Below, piece by piece: positions 34,665 to 45,489 of a stretch of 64,000 bases of DNA (the first letter of the stretch is position 1; each line of letters starts with the position of its first letter). This stretch comes from Manihot esculenta (lineage: Eukaryota > Streptophyta > Magnoliopsida > Malpighiales > Euphorbiaceae), in contig NC_035169.2 of the NCBI RefSeq assembly GCF_001659605.2, forward strand, positions 4,640,110 through 4,704,109, written 5' to 3'. The position numbers and the translations under genes were made by a program. Under the pieces are notes generated by a model. The model saw only the letters and a program-made list of their open reading frames with translations, did not search any database and was not told the origin of the DNA.

Positions 34665-35185
34665 TGTATAATCTGATATCCAGAGAAAATAGGGTTTTAC
34701 AAGGTTTTTAGAATAATAAAAAACTTAGAGCTTAGGGGAAGATCATTCTCCTTTTATTTCTTTTTCTCTTATGCCAGTGACGTGCAACGGCCTGACTATC
34801 ATTGGACCACCTGTCTCTGCCATATTGATACGATTGTACGAGGATATCCGGTATCTGTCTCGTGCGTAACAGCCTCTGATTCCCTTCGTGCGTGTGTAAA
34901 TGGGTCTACAAGGCTAAAGGTGGGACTTTCTTTCCGATTCTGGGCTGGACCGGGAGATAGGAATAATATTGAGCCCAAGGAGGATCAGCCTGAGAAGCAG
35001 TGAGGGCTGGGCCGGCCTGAGAGGCAATGGGAACTGGGTCGGCCTGGTTGAGAAATCCATATGGACCCTGTATCAAGGCACAAACGGGCTGGACCTATTT
35101 GTATTGGGGTCGCGTGGGCCTCCGAGTGATGGGTCGTGATTGAGGCTTGATCCCTGACCGGGGTGGAGAAATCCAGCGGTCATCA
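34665..35185 (-). repeat. 3' LTR of Tat element
   Basis: In element orientation it starts TGATGACCGCTGGATTTCT at 35185. Its far end near 34665-34675 is altered compared with the 5' LTR. Confidence 0.85.
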
Positions 35186-35197
35186 ATTGCCCCTTTA
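35186..35197 (-). promoter_or_regulatory. Polypurine tract of Tat element
   Basis: TAAAGGGGCAAT on the minus strand directly before the 3' LTR, the same as in the young element. Confidence 0.6.
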
Positions 35198-35965
35198 CCT
35201 TCTCGGCAGTTATTGCCCCAACTGTCGAGGGGGTAAACATCAAGAATCATTATGACCGCGCCTGTTTGAATTCAGCTTGCTCCATAACGCCCTTTCATTT
35301 TTTTGTCACTTGTAGCTTTAAATCCTCTCTGTCTTTTTTCTATTTCTAGCTTTTCTCTGTTCTTCGTGCATATTGTTGTCTTCACTTTCTTGCCTTTATC
35401 TTCCAGGTACGCTTTCTTTCCTTTCTTTTGAATAGCCTTTAAGGATTCTGATGTCGCTAGCCTAGAGTATAACGTCGCCCTGTCTCACATTAAAATCTCA
35501 GCCTCCGGCTATATATCAATAACACCTCCTTCTCAGCCTCAGGCTCTTTATCGGGACAAAGGGATCCCTCTTTCCGATTCTCCTCCCTCTGGTTCAATCG
35601 ATCTTCAGAAAGGTGCAAGTTTAGTTTTTTTTGTCATGTGGAAGAGGTATGGTTTATCCTTCCCTTATCTCCTTCTTTCAACGGGGTTTTCCAATATTTC
35701 GGGATTGTTTCTCGGACGCTAGCCCCTGATTTCACTCTCTTTATGTTTTCTTTCGAATCTGCTCTGTCTTTCATGGGGGTCTGCTCTAACATTGCTTTTG
35801 TGATTTTTGCAGCCTTTGGGGTAAAGATGAATCGAATTAAGCCCCCTAAGATTCTTACGCCGCCCATAGGGAGCTTGAACGTTGCTTCAGATGTCTTCCT
35901 AACGGGGTGATTAGCGGGGGAGGTTACTCGACGAGTCGCCAAAATCATGTTTTTCAGGTCGTCCA

Positions 35966-36702
35966 GACGGCCTCCTCCCCTTGCTCCTGTCTGAGCTCCG
36001 AAACCGAGTTTTCGCGGTGCCGAATCTTTAAGGCGGCCAAGTATTGACAAGTCCGTTTCAGCCGTGCTGGTTGTTCAAGCTCTCAGGTTCTCTCGGGCTT
36101 CAGGGCCGAGCGAGGACTCCGGTTTGACGACAGCGAAGCCTGCCCCGTCTTTTGGCGATACTTCTGGAGAGAGGCCTGAGGCCTTTATAGCTGAGATGAG
36201 GACCCTTGCAAGCTGGGCTGAGATCGCCTCTGCGAGGAATGTTTATGGGGTCCCTTCCGAGGTCGGTCCGACTGACGAGGATAGGGAACCCGACTTTGTG
36301 GATGCTGGGGGTGTAGCGGAGAAGGTCGGAGGCAAGTGTCCTATTCTCCTCAAAGTGTTTGTCTTGGTTCGTGCTCCAAAGAAGTCTTGGGCTTCCGGAA
36401 GATCGGCTCCTGTCTTTCTTTCTCCCGGGGAGGAGGAGAGGATTCTCGTGGTGCCCCTGATGTCTGCTCCTGACTCAAACTCATGGAATAACATGGTTTC
36501 TGAGGCTTATTATGGGATACAAGATGCTGTTTACACACGTAATATTAGCAAGGGTAATCTGATAAAATTAGTCCAACATAGTATGTGTGTAGATTTGCAA
36601 CATTCACTTGTTCCATTGCTCTTCAGAATGCCTCGCCAATTTTCCTCGGCTTGCTCAAGTGTATCGTGCATCACACTTGGGCGTCAGGAAGCCTGCCTAT
36701 GA
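35966..36702 (+). pseudogene. Antisense extra ORF of the Tat element
   Basis: Plus-strand frame opposite to gag-pol, between the tandem array and the 3' LTR. It is open from 36064 to 36702 (about 212 codons). In the same frame it extends upstream to near 35956, with one TGA near 35986, after an acceptor-like TTTTTCAG. An earlier piece after another acceptor-like TTTTTGCAG encodes MNRIKPPKILTPPIG and ends at 35910. Antisense extra ORFs are known in Tat-lineage elements. The protein (with KKSWASGRSAPVFLSPGEEE) is not recognised; its N-terminal half is proline/serine-rich. The 3' end past 36540 looks less protein-like and may be a frame run-on. Confidence 0.55.
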
Positions 36703-38340
36703 CGGAACAGTGAGAGATGCTTATGGGGATTAACTTGTTCAACTCTCCTATAATAACGAGATAGAATTCGGTTGGTGAGTAGGGGACCTCTAAGGGATTA
36801 GAAAGAGTCCGCCGAGCTAAAAGGGGAACAGGGTAGATAATAGCGCCTCTGGTTGTGTAAGTCCTTTGAGGACAGCTCTTTCTTCAGTGGAGTAGGCACT
36901 TGTAACATGCTATAAATGTACTTTTCTTTTAATGAAACTTTAGTTTTACTTATTTTGCTTGCTGTTTCAACTTCATCGGACTACTTATTCTGTTAAACAG
37001 TCTGACTTGTTTAAATTTTAAAGATTTGACAAGAAACACTTAAGCTGTGCTTAATAAACTTTGTAAAGAATTGACTACATCGTTTTTCATCCCTTTGTCT
37101 CTCAGCTAATAAGGCTGAAAATTTTAACCAGGGATTTAGTCTCTGACTCATAAACTTTTCTTTTTTCACAAGGCATTCTTATCCGTAAGCTCTTTCCGAG
37201 CTGGGTTGGCCGCACTTTACGAGCTCTGTTTTTAACAGTGACAAGGCGTTCAATTTACAAGTTTTTATCCTTGTTACTTTATTAATGTAAGATCGGGCGT
37301 ATAGCCTTTGCTGAGTAATAATGAGTCAAATCATGTACCTGTCGCGATGATGAGCAGGGCTCATCTTTCTGCCTTTAGTTCTGTCTTGACAGGGACTGGA
37401 GCTGAGGTTTTATCTGCTTCGTGCCATTGGATTTTCCTCAGATTGCCCCCTTTACTTCCTCAGTATTTATTACATGAATAGTGAGGGAGTAAATCCCTGT
37501 ACTTTATTTGTACTTGCACGGCTTTCTTTTAGGCGATTTTACTTTGCTTTCTGGTTGTGAGCTTGGATGTCTGGTCCTCCTCGAGGTGATCCTTCGTCAG
37601 GCGGTGCAACTTAATCTGCGTGCTCCATTGGGACGGGGAGGTCGGCCTTTGTCATTTTCCTTCTTCTTGGGTTATTCTTGCTAAATGTTTGTTCATGGCA
37701 AACTGACTCGTGCTGTGAGCACAGTCCTTTGCCCTCGTTTATCCTCTTATATGTTCCTGCATTTATAGGCCTTTTCATAGAGGGAGCTCGGTTCTCTGTT
37801 ATTTTCTCTATACTTAGCTTCATTCTACCTGAGTGTTGCATGTTGCGAGTCTATCCGAGCTGGGAGCTCGGTTCTTTGTTCTTTACTTAGGCTTTTATGC
37901 CTACAGTCTGTAACGCCTCTTGTATCGCTAGCTCGGGAGTTCAGAATTTCGCTTTGGTGCCCCGAGCTCGTTTGTGAGGTCGGACTTGGTTTGGGAGCTC
38001 GGTTCCTTGCCCTATGCTTAGGCTTTTATGCCTACAGTCTGTGATGCTTCTTGTACCCCTGAGTATTTTCCGGGCTCTTTGCTGTTTAGACCTTTCTCTA
38101 GGCTAGTTGAGCTAGTTCAGTTCCAGCGGTCAATTCGTGAGGTTGATGTAGTACCGAGCTCATTTTTTGAGGTCGGCATGGGGCTGTGGCGCTCTTGGCT
38201 ATTGTGCCCCGAGCTCCTTCGGGAGGTTAGAATCTGGTTTTTCATTGGTAGCTTAGGACTCATCTTTCACGTGAGATCGGAGCTGTGTTTTTATGAGTTG
38301 TCCCTGCACATGATATTGAGAATTTTTGCGCCGGGAGGCC
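36703..38340 (-). other. 3' untranslated region of the Tat element
   Basis: Rich in GAGCTCGG phrases, with repeated AGGCTTTTATGCCTACAGTCTG near 37888 and 38020. No pol-like frame. Open frames such as 38028-38345 are not supported by anything recognisable. Confidence 0.5.
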
Positions 38341-38349
38341 CTTAAGACC

Positions 38350-38800
38350 TTCACCGACCGTTTTTGTTTTGTTTTCCCGGGAGTTCTAGGGGATCCCGTT
38401 CTTCTTTGTTTTCCCGGGAGTTCTAGGGGATCCCAGTCTTCTTTGTTTTCCCTAGAGTTCTAGGGGATCCCGGTCTTCGTGCTCCGGGAAGTCTTTTAAG
38501 ATCCTCACCGGCCGTTTTTGTTTTGTTTTTCCGGGAGTTCTAAGGGATCCCGGTCTTCTTTGTTTTCCCGGGAGTTCTAGGGAATCCCGGTCTTCGTGCT
38601 CCGGGAGGTCTTTTAAGATCCTCACCAACCGTTTTTATTTTGTTTTCCCGGGAGTTCTAGGGGATCCCGGTCTTCTACCTCTGAGGTCTCTATGTCTCAG
38701 GGTCTTCAGTGCCAGGAGATCATGGGGATCCTGGACTTGTATCCGGGAGATCTTGGGGATCCCGGTCTTCTACCTCTGAGGTCTCTATGTCTCAGGGTCT
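38350..38800 (-). repeat. Tandem array of ~37-bp units with a longer period
   Basis: TTTTCCCGGGAGTTCTAGGG units are spaced about 37 bp apart and grouped into a longer unit by GTGCTCCGGGA(A/G)GTCTTTTAAG blocks near 38480 and 38597. Then two copies of a CTACCTCTGAGGTCTCTATG segment follow. It sits at the same place as the arrays of the related elements but with a different unit. Confidence 0.8.
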
Positions 38801-38928
38801 TCATATTCTGTTCTTTCTTTTTAAAAGAGAAGTGACATTCATAATACAGATAACATCATTGGGTAAAGAATGTCGTTATTTTATTCATTTGTGTTTTTCA
38901 GAGTACAATATTTTTCTTTACAAATATT

Positions 38929-39300
38929 TCAAGGGAAATACCTCTTCAAGTGCTAGATATTCCAGGCATGGGGCTCAGGGTTTCCCTGCATATCTTCAAT
39001 TCGGTATACTCCTGGCCTAACCACTTTTGCTATCCTGAATGGGCCCTCCCAGGTCGGTGCCAACTTGCCCACTGCCGCTCTTTTTCCCGTAGCTTCCAAG
39101 TTTCTTAGGGCTAGGTCCCCTACCTTTAAACTTCTTTCCCTGACCCTTTGGTTGTAGTAATGGGCTGCCCGTTGTTGATAAGCAGCAGTTCGGACTTGAG
39201 CTTCCTCCCTAATTTCTTCGAGAGCATCCAATTTGCTCCTTAATTTATCGTCGTTAGTGTTCTCGTTAACAAATTGGACTCGATGAGTGGGGATTTACAG
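38929..39300 (-). pseudogene. Integrase C-terminus of Tat element
   Basis: Homologous to 20460-20675 and 25856-26210, ending LKRYFP-stop at 38929-38931. An in-frame TAG interrupts at 38950-38952, where the other two copies have glutamine. A further TAA lies near 39298. It contains VRERSLKVGDLALRNLE and GKLAPTWEGPF. Confidence 0.85.
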
Positions 39301-40680
39301 CTCGACTGGGACTACGGCCTCTGTGCCGTAAGCAAGTGCAAAGGGCGTTTCTTTAGTGGACGCTCTAGGGGTAGTTCGGAGTGCCCACAGGATACTGTTG
39401 AGCTCTTCTGCCCAGTTCGCCTTTGCCCCATCCAGTCATTTCTTTAATCCTTGGAGGATAGCTCTGTTGGTAACCTCTGTTTGACCATTAGTTTGAGGAT
39501 GGGCTACGGAGGAGAATTTGTGCCATATGCCCACGTTCGTCGTAAATGCTCTGGAGGTGCTGCAATCAAATTGTCTGCCATTGTTAGATATGAGCACTCT
39601 CGGTATGCCAAACCTGTAGATGATGTTTCCCCATACGAAGTCTATCATCTTGCGAGCTGTGATCGTGGCTATTGCTTCCGCCTCTGGCCATTTTGAGAAG
39701 TATTCTACAGCCACCACCACGAATTTTCTCTGCCCCGTGGTCTTGGGGAAGGGTCCCAGGATGTCTATTCCCCATTGCGAGAATGGCCATGGACTGGATA
39801 TGCTGGCTTGAGGAGTGGCTGGGACTTTGATGGCGTTAGCAAATCTTTGGCATACGTCGCACCTTCGGACAAACTCTTCTGCTTCTCTTTTAACAGTGGG
39901 CCAGTAGTACCCTTGCCTGAATATTTTATTGGCTAATGTCCCTGTCCCTTCGTGAGCTCCGCACATTCCCCTGTGTATCTCTTCCATCACCTTTGTAGCC
40001 TCTTTCGGGCTCACACACCGGAGCCACGGGCTGGATTTCCCTTTTCTGTATAAGGTCCCCCTTACTGCTTGATAGTTGGCAGCACGAGCTGCTATCTTTC
40101 TGGCTTCGTCCTTATCCTTGGGGAGCTTTTCCTTCTCCAGGTATTCTAGGTATGGGGTCATCCAAGTCGGGCTTTGTTCCACCTGCAGTACCGTGTTTGT
40201 TTTACTAAAAGCAGGCGTATGGACGTGTTGTATGTACACTTCATCGGGGAGCTGTTCTAATTCTTCTTTGGACAACTGACTAAGCAAGTCTGCTTCCTCA
40301 TTTTCTTCCCGTGGTATTCTTCGAAATTTGATTGTAACTCCCCGATCTATGAGTTCAGCCTCTATTGCTTTTACTTTTGCCAGGTAGCTCTGCATGGTTG
40401 GATCTCTGGCCTGATATACCCCAGTTATCTGATTGACCACCAGTTGTGAGTCGCTATTTACTTCGAGGTCGGTTGCCCCTACCTCCATTACCACCAGTAT
40501 CCCGTTTATTAGGGCTTCATACTCCGCCATATTATTGGAGGCTTTAAATTCTAAGCGTAGGGCGTAGCAAACCTTAAATTCTCCGGGCCCCTTAAGCATT
40601 ATTCCAGCACCGCTGCCTCCGGCGCCTGAAGCTCCGTCTACATATAACTTTCAGCTGAACTTTTGGGAGAGTTCTTCCTT
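39301..40680 (-). pseudogene. Second RNase H (archaeal-type) and integrase of Tat element
   Basis: The RNase H starts with KLYVDGASGAGGSGAG near 40652-40605 and continues with EYEALINGILVVMEVGATDLEVNSDS (split by me here at EYEALING / LEVNSDSQLVV), carrying acidic catalytic residues. The integrase zinc finger follows as HRGMCGAHEGT...CDVCQRF near 39990-39840. The core has WGIDILGPFPKT near 39785-39750 and FGIPRVLISNNGRQFD near 39615-39568, where the second catalytic aspartate position reads N in SNNG. An in-frame TGA at 39433-39435 and another near 40653 break it. Open run: 40599-39436. Confidence 0.88.
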
Positions 40681-40821
40681 TCTTTCCTTCCCCGATACTT
40701 CTGAAGATGATTCTCCTTGTTCCTCACTGAATGTGCACTCTGCTATGAAGTCGGCAAGGGCCTGAGATTTTATAGCTGTTCGAGGTCGATACTCTAGGCA
40801 GTAGGGACTAATCTCAATGGA

Positions 40822-43016
40822 TCACGCTAGCATCCAGCCTGAGGTCTCTGGTCTATGCAGAATCTTCTTCAAAGGTTGATCTGTCATTACTACTCCTTGG
40901 TGGCTTTCCAGATAAACCCTAAACTTTCGGACTGCCAGTAGTAGAGCGTATGCTATCTTCTCAATATTCAAATATCTGACCTCGGCATCTTTAAGCACCT
41001 TGCTGACATAGAAAATAGGCTTCTGCTCTCCTTCTTCCACCCTTACTAATACGGTGCTGACTGCTTGTTCAGAGGCTGCCAGGTATATCAGAAGTTCCTC
41101 GCCTTCTATGGGACTACTAAGCACGTGAGGCGAGCTGAGATAACTTTTGAGTTCTTTGAAGGCTTCTCGACAGTCTTCTGTCCATTCGAAGTTTGGCATT
41201 TTCCTCAACTTCTTGAAGAACGGTAAACACTTTTCTGCCGACCTCGACATGAATCGATTAAGTGCCACTACTCTCCCGGTCAGTCTCTGGACGTCCCTCA
41301 CACATGTCGGTTCTGGCATATTCAATATGGCCTCTACCTTCTCCGAGTTGGGCTCGATGCCTTTCCCACTCACCATGTATCCCAGGAATTTTCCTCCTCT
41401 GATGAAGAAGGCGCATTTCACTGGATTCAGCTTCATTCTGTACTGATCTAATATTCCGAATACCTCCCTCAAATCTGCCACGTGCTGTTGGAAAGTTAGG
41501 CTCTTGACCACCATATCGTCCACATAAACTTCTACGTTTCTGCCGATCTGATCTTTGAAGATTTTGTTTATCTGTCTTTGGTAAGTTACCCCGGCGTTTT
41601 TCAATCCGAAAGGCATGGCTCTATAGCAATAAGTCCCATCTTTTGTTATGAATGAGGTCTTTTCTTCATTCGACCTGTCCATTGGGATTTGATGATAACC
41701 AGACATTACGTCCAAAGACGACATATAATCGAAGCCGGCCGTAGAATCAACCATTTTATTAATATCAGGGAGGGGATAACAATCTTTAGGGCAAGCTCGA
41801 TTCAGGTCAGTGAAATCTATACACATCCTATATTTGCCATTGGCTTTTTTGACTAGTACAGGATTAGCTAACCACTGCGGGTACATGACTTCCCTAATAA
41901 AGCCTGCCTCTTCTAACTTCTGCACTTCCTCCCTGGTGGCTTGTTGCTTCTCCCTTCCTACCACCCTCTTCTTCTGCTTTACCGGCCTGGCTTCGGGGAG
42001 GACGTTCAGCTTATGGGTTATCACTTCAGGATCAATTCTGGGGATGTCAGAAGGCTTCCAGGCGAAGCTTGACGCGTGACTTCGGATCAAGGCCATGACC
42101 TCGGTTTTCTGTTCTTTGATGAGGCCGGCGTTAAGACTAAAGACTTTATCTGTTTCTGCTTCTGTTAAAGGAAAAGTCTCCAGTTCCCCCACCGGCTCTG
42201 TCCTGGCTTCTGTTTTCTCGTCTCGGACCTCCAGGACTTCTAAATCCAGCCTATCTTCTATTGAGCTCGACTCTGCCACCGTAGCTAGGTACACTGCCCT
42301 TGCTTCCTCCTGGCTTCCTTGAACTATTCCCACCCCTGCCTCTGTTGGAAACTTCATTGCCAGATATCTGATACTGGTGACGGCCTCAAAGTCAAACAGC
42401 GCAGGTCTTCCCATGATCGCGTTGTAGCTCAAGGGGAGTTTAGCCACCAGGAACACCGTATAATGGGTGCGAGTCCTTGGTGCTTCTCCTAAAGTAAGGG
42501 CTAGCTTTACTTTCCCTTCCACCTTTACTGGCGTTCCTCCAATTCCTTTAATCGGGGCCTGATCCCGAACCAGCTGCTCTTCGGGGATTCCCATTTGCTA
42601 GAAGACTTGATAAGGTAGCAGATTCACCTTGCTCCCGTCATCCACCAAGATCTTCTTTACCCGGTAGTTGTGAATGACAGCTTCAATGACAAGGGCGTCG
42701 TCATGGGGCATCTGAACACCCTGGGCATCCTCTGGGGAGAAAGTGATGACCGTTGGAGAGTGTATGACGACCTGCATGACCTCAGCGCTGCTGCTTTCTC
42801 CCTCTCTACTCCTCTTTTTCCCCCTTCGACTCATCCGACCTCCTGTGCCTCCGACGATCATATTGATGGTCCCGCTGGACCCGTCGTTTACGGGGTTAAC
42901 TCCCGTTCTCCTCGGCGCTTGGACTGCCGGATTGGGCTGGGGTCTCTGTCCTTCTGGTTTCTTCATGAAGTTCTTCAGGTGTCCCCTTTTTATCAGCCTC
43001 TCGATTTTCGTGATCA
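40822..43016 (-). pseudogene. Protease, reverse transcriptase and RNase H of Tat element
   Basis: Protease: ILVDDGSKVNLLPYQVF near 42665-42600, aspartic type, interrupted by a TAG at 42595-42597. RT: FTDLNRACPKDCYPLPDI near 41815-41765, MPFGLKNAGVTYQRQ near 41620-41575, and the catalytic YVDD within EVYVDDMVVKS near 41535-41505. First RNase H: KPIFYVSKVLKDAEVRYLN near 41015-40960 and VVMTDQPLKKILHRPETSG near 40890-40835. A TGA at 40819-40821 ends the frame. The long open run is 42594-40822. Domain order and intact YVDD make the assignment secure. Confidence 0.92.
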
Positions 43017-44532
43017 ACTGAAACAGTTATTGGTGTCGTGACCATGAGTACGATGGAACTGACAGTATTTGTTAGGATTTCGCTGGTCGGCTTCCGTTCT
43101 CAGGGGTCTGGGCCACTGAAAGAGTTCTTTATCTTGGACGGCCATGAGCACTTCGGCTCTAGAAACGTTGAGGGGAGTCGGTGTTTCTGGGACCCACGAG
43201 GGGAGTGACCTTTGTTCTGAGGCCCGATGAGGGAGAGGTCTTTGGTCCCTTCGCTCCCAGGGCTGTCTGTAAGGCTTAGGCCTTTTGCCATGTCTCTTCT
43301 CTTGCTTCTCCGGCCTCCTTTCCTCCGGGGTTTTCTCCTTACCTGCCACTCCCTTGGCGAATCGGCTTGTCACCAAGGCGTCATCCTGCCTTATATACTT
43401 ATCGGCCCGTTTCATCAACTCGGCCAGTGAGGTCAGAGGCTTCCTATTTAATGAGCCAAAGAACTCTGCTGAGGTCGTCCCCTTCTGCATGGCTTCTACA
43501 GCCCTTCCTTCATCGAGCTCGGAGATCTGCAGGGCCTCCGTATTGAAACGAGCTACGTACTCCCTGAGTGATTCGTCTCTTCTCTGCCTGATTGTCTCCA
43601 GGTAGCTCGTCTTCCTATCTGCGGGCACTCCGGCAATAAACCGGCTGATGAAGCGAGTGGCCAGATCCCCAAAACTGTTGATACTCCCAGCCTCGAGGCT
43701 GTTGAACCACGCCCGTGCTGTCCTCGAGAGCGTCATTGGGAATGCCTTGCACATCAAGGCATCTGATAGAGTCTGCAGCTCCATGAAAGTCTTGAGTCTT
43801 GTAGTTGAGGACATGCTCTCGGGGGTTTCCGGCTCCATCATAAGCCGCCATTGATGGCATCATAAACTTCTTAGGAACAGTCTCCTGTTGCACCCACTTC
43901 GAGAAAGGTGAAGAAGTGGGCAGGAAGGTTTGGCTCTGATCCTTCTTTCCCAGTTCAGCCAAGAGCTGCTCTCTCAGCTTTTGCAGCTTTTGGTCTACAT
44001 TCTCATCTTCCAGCCTGGGTTTCTTCTCCAGGTGGTATTCCTCCTCCTCTGCTTCACTTCTCGTTCACCCGGTTGTCTCGGCGGAATAGTTGTCAGCCTC
44101 ATCATTCTCTATCATCTCCCTCACCCTCCTTCCATGGACTCGGGCCTCCGGCTCTTCCTCTTCCCCGGCTCTTCTCCCCTTTTCTCCGGTACTATGGCTG
44201 TTGGTTTGGAGGCGGTCAAGGGCAGGTTGGGGCTCATTGGTTTGGGGTTCTTCTACCACTGGGAGTGTATTTATCGGGGTGCTGAGGCCCCTTTGTTGCA
44301 TTATCTGCCCCAACCAGTGGACGGTGTTCTGTAGTTGGAGGGCCATGGTTTGAAGGTCCTAGTTAGATAAGGTGGTGGTGGGAGCATTCCCTGCCAAGCT
44401 TGGCGAGGGATCGAGAGGAATAGGTGTTTGGTTATTTAGTGTTGTAGGACTAGAAAAGGAGAACTGCTGCCCCTCCTGGGCAGAGCTCAGGTCATTTGGG
44501 ATGTTAAGATTGCTTTCATTGCGATTGGCCAT
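43014..44532 (-). pseudogene. gag of Tat element
   Basis: The start is the ATG at 44530-44532 (MANRNESNLNIPND). An in-frame TAG lies near 44364 and a TGA at 44065-44067. A frameshift near 43840 divides the N-terminal part (SSPFSKWVQQETVPKKFMMP) from the capsid part (TARAWFNSLEAGSINSF, the Retrotrans_gag core). Near the end is a C-H-H-C knuckle, CQFHRTHGHDTNNC, typical of Tat gag. A one-base frameshift near 43017 separates gag from protease. Clearly non-functional. Confidence 0.88.
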
Positions 44533-44591
44533 CGTGGATCTCAGTGGGTTTTATTAAGAGTGGAACTCCGGTGATGAAAAGATCTCCTTTG

Positions 44592-44611
44592 TTCCCACAG
44601 ACGGCACCAAT
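44592..44611 (-). promoter_or_regulatory. Primer-binding site of Tat element
   Basis: On the minus strand, TTGGTGCCGTCTGTGGGAAC follows the end of the 5' LTR directly. Confidence 0.8.
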
Positions 44612-45133
44612 TGATAATTTGAGATCCAGAGAAAATAGGGTTTTACAGAGGTTTTTGGAATAATAAAAAACTTAGTGCTTAGGGGAAGATCATTCTCCTT
44701 TTATTTCTTTTTCTCCTATGCCAGTGACGTGCAATGGCCTGGCTATCATTGGACCACCTGTCTCTGCCATATTGATACAATTGTACGAGGATATCCGGTA
44801 CCTGTCTCGTGCGTAACAGCCCCTGATTCCCTTCGTGCGTGTGTAAATGGGTCTACAAGGCTGAAGGTGGGACTTTCTTCCCGATTCTGGGCTGGACCGG
44901 GAGATAGGAATAATACTGAGCCCAAGGAGGATCAGCCTGAGAAGCAGTGAGGGCTGGGCCGGCCTGAGAGGCAATGGGAACTGGGTCGGCCTGGTTGAGA
45001 AATCCATATGGACCCTATATCAAGGCACGAACGGGCTGGACCTATTTGTATTGGGGTCGCGTGGGCCTCCGAGTGATGGGCCGTGATTGAGGGCTTGATC
45101 CCTGACCGGGGTGGAGAAATCCAGCGGTCATCA
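44612..45133 (-). repeat. 5' LTR of Tat element
   Basis: In element orientation it starts TGATGACCGCTGG at 45133 and ends AATTATCA at 44612. About 3-4 percent different from the 3' LTR by eye. Confidence 0.9.
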
Positions 45134-45489
45134 AAATTAAAATTTTTTTTGGATTAAATAGTAATTTTTTTTCTATAAAAAAATATTTAAAGAAAAGAGA
45201 AATCAAACTCTAATTATTAGGAGATTTTAAATATACTTTTTTAATCCGTCCAGTGGATGGTGAACTTATGTAAAAAATATCATAATAGAATGATCAAAAG
45301 ATATAAGTATATAATAAAAAAATATTAAAAATATGTTTTAAAGTTTACAAACTGTGTATTGTTTAATTTATTAAATTTCAAATCATACTAAAAATACCAC
45401 TAATATGTAAAAATATATTAGTAGTTTATTAATATACTTTAACATAATCCGAACAGGTGATATTTATGAATTATTCGAATCTATTCCAT
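45134..45489. other. AT-rich junction sequence right of the Tat element
   Basis: Begins with AAATTAAAATTTTTTTTGG and GGATTAAATAGTAATTTTTT, which resembles the end of fold-back family B. No gene seen. Confidence 0.4.

Larger units (their letters stand above)
34665..45133 (-). mobile_element. Degenerate Tat-lineage Ty3/gypsy retrotransposon, full length
   Basis: 10.5 kb, minus orientation. 5' LTR 44612-45133, primer-binding site, gag, protease, RT, RNase H, a second RNase H, integrase, tandem array, antisense ORF, polypurine tract and 3' LTR 34665-35185. The second RNase H between RT-RNase H and integrase is the hallmark of the Tat lineage. Both LTRs are about 521 bp and differ at roughly 17-20 positions by eye, so it is far older than the element at 15884-23917. 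Stops and frameshifts occur in every gene. The outer ends do not show a convincing target duplication; the 3' LTR's outer end reads TGTATAATC instead of TGATAATT. Confidence 0.9.

Noticed and set aside
43908..44353. Plus-strand frames of 87-134 codons with hydrophobic runs
   Set aside because: Shadows opposite the gag gene of the Tat element.
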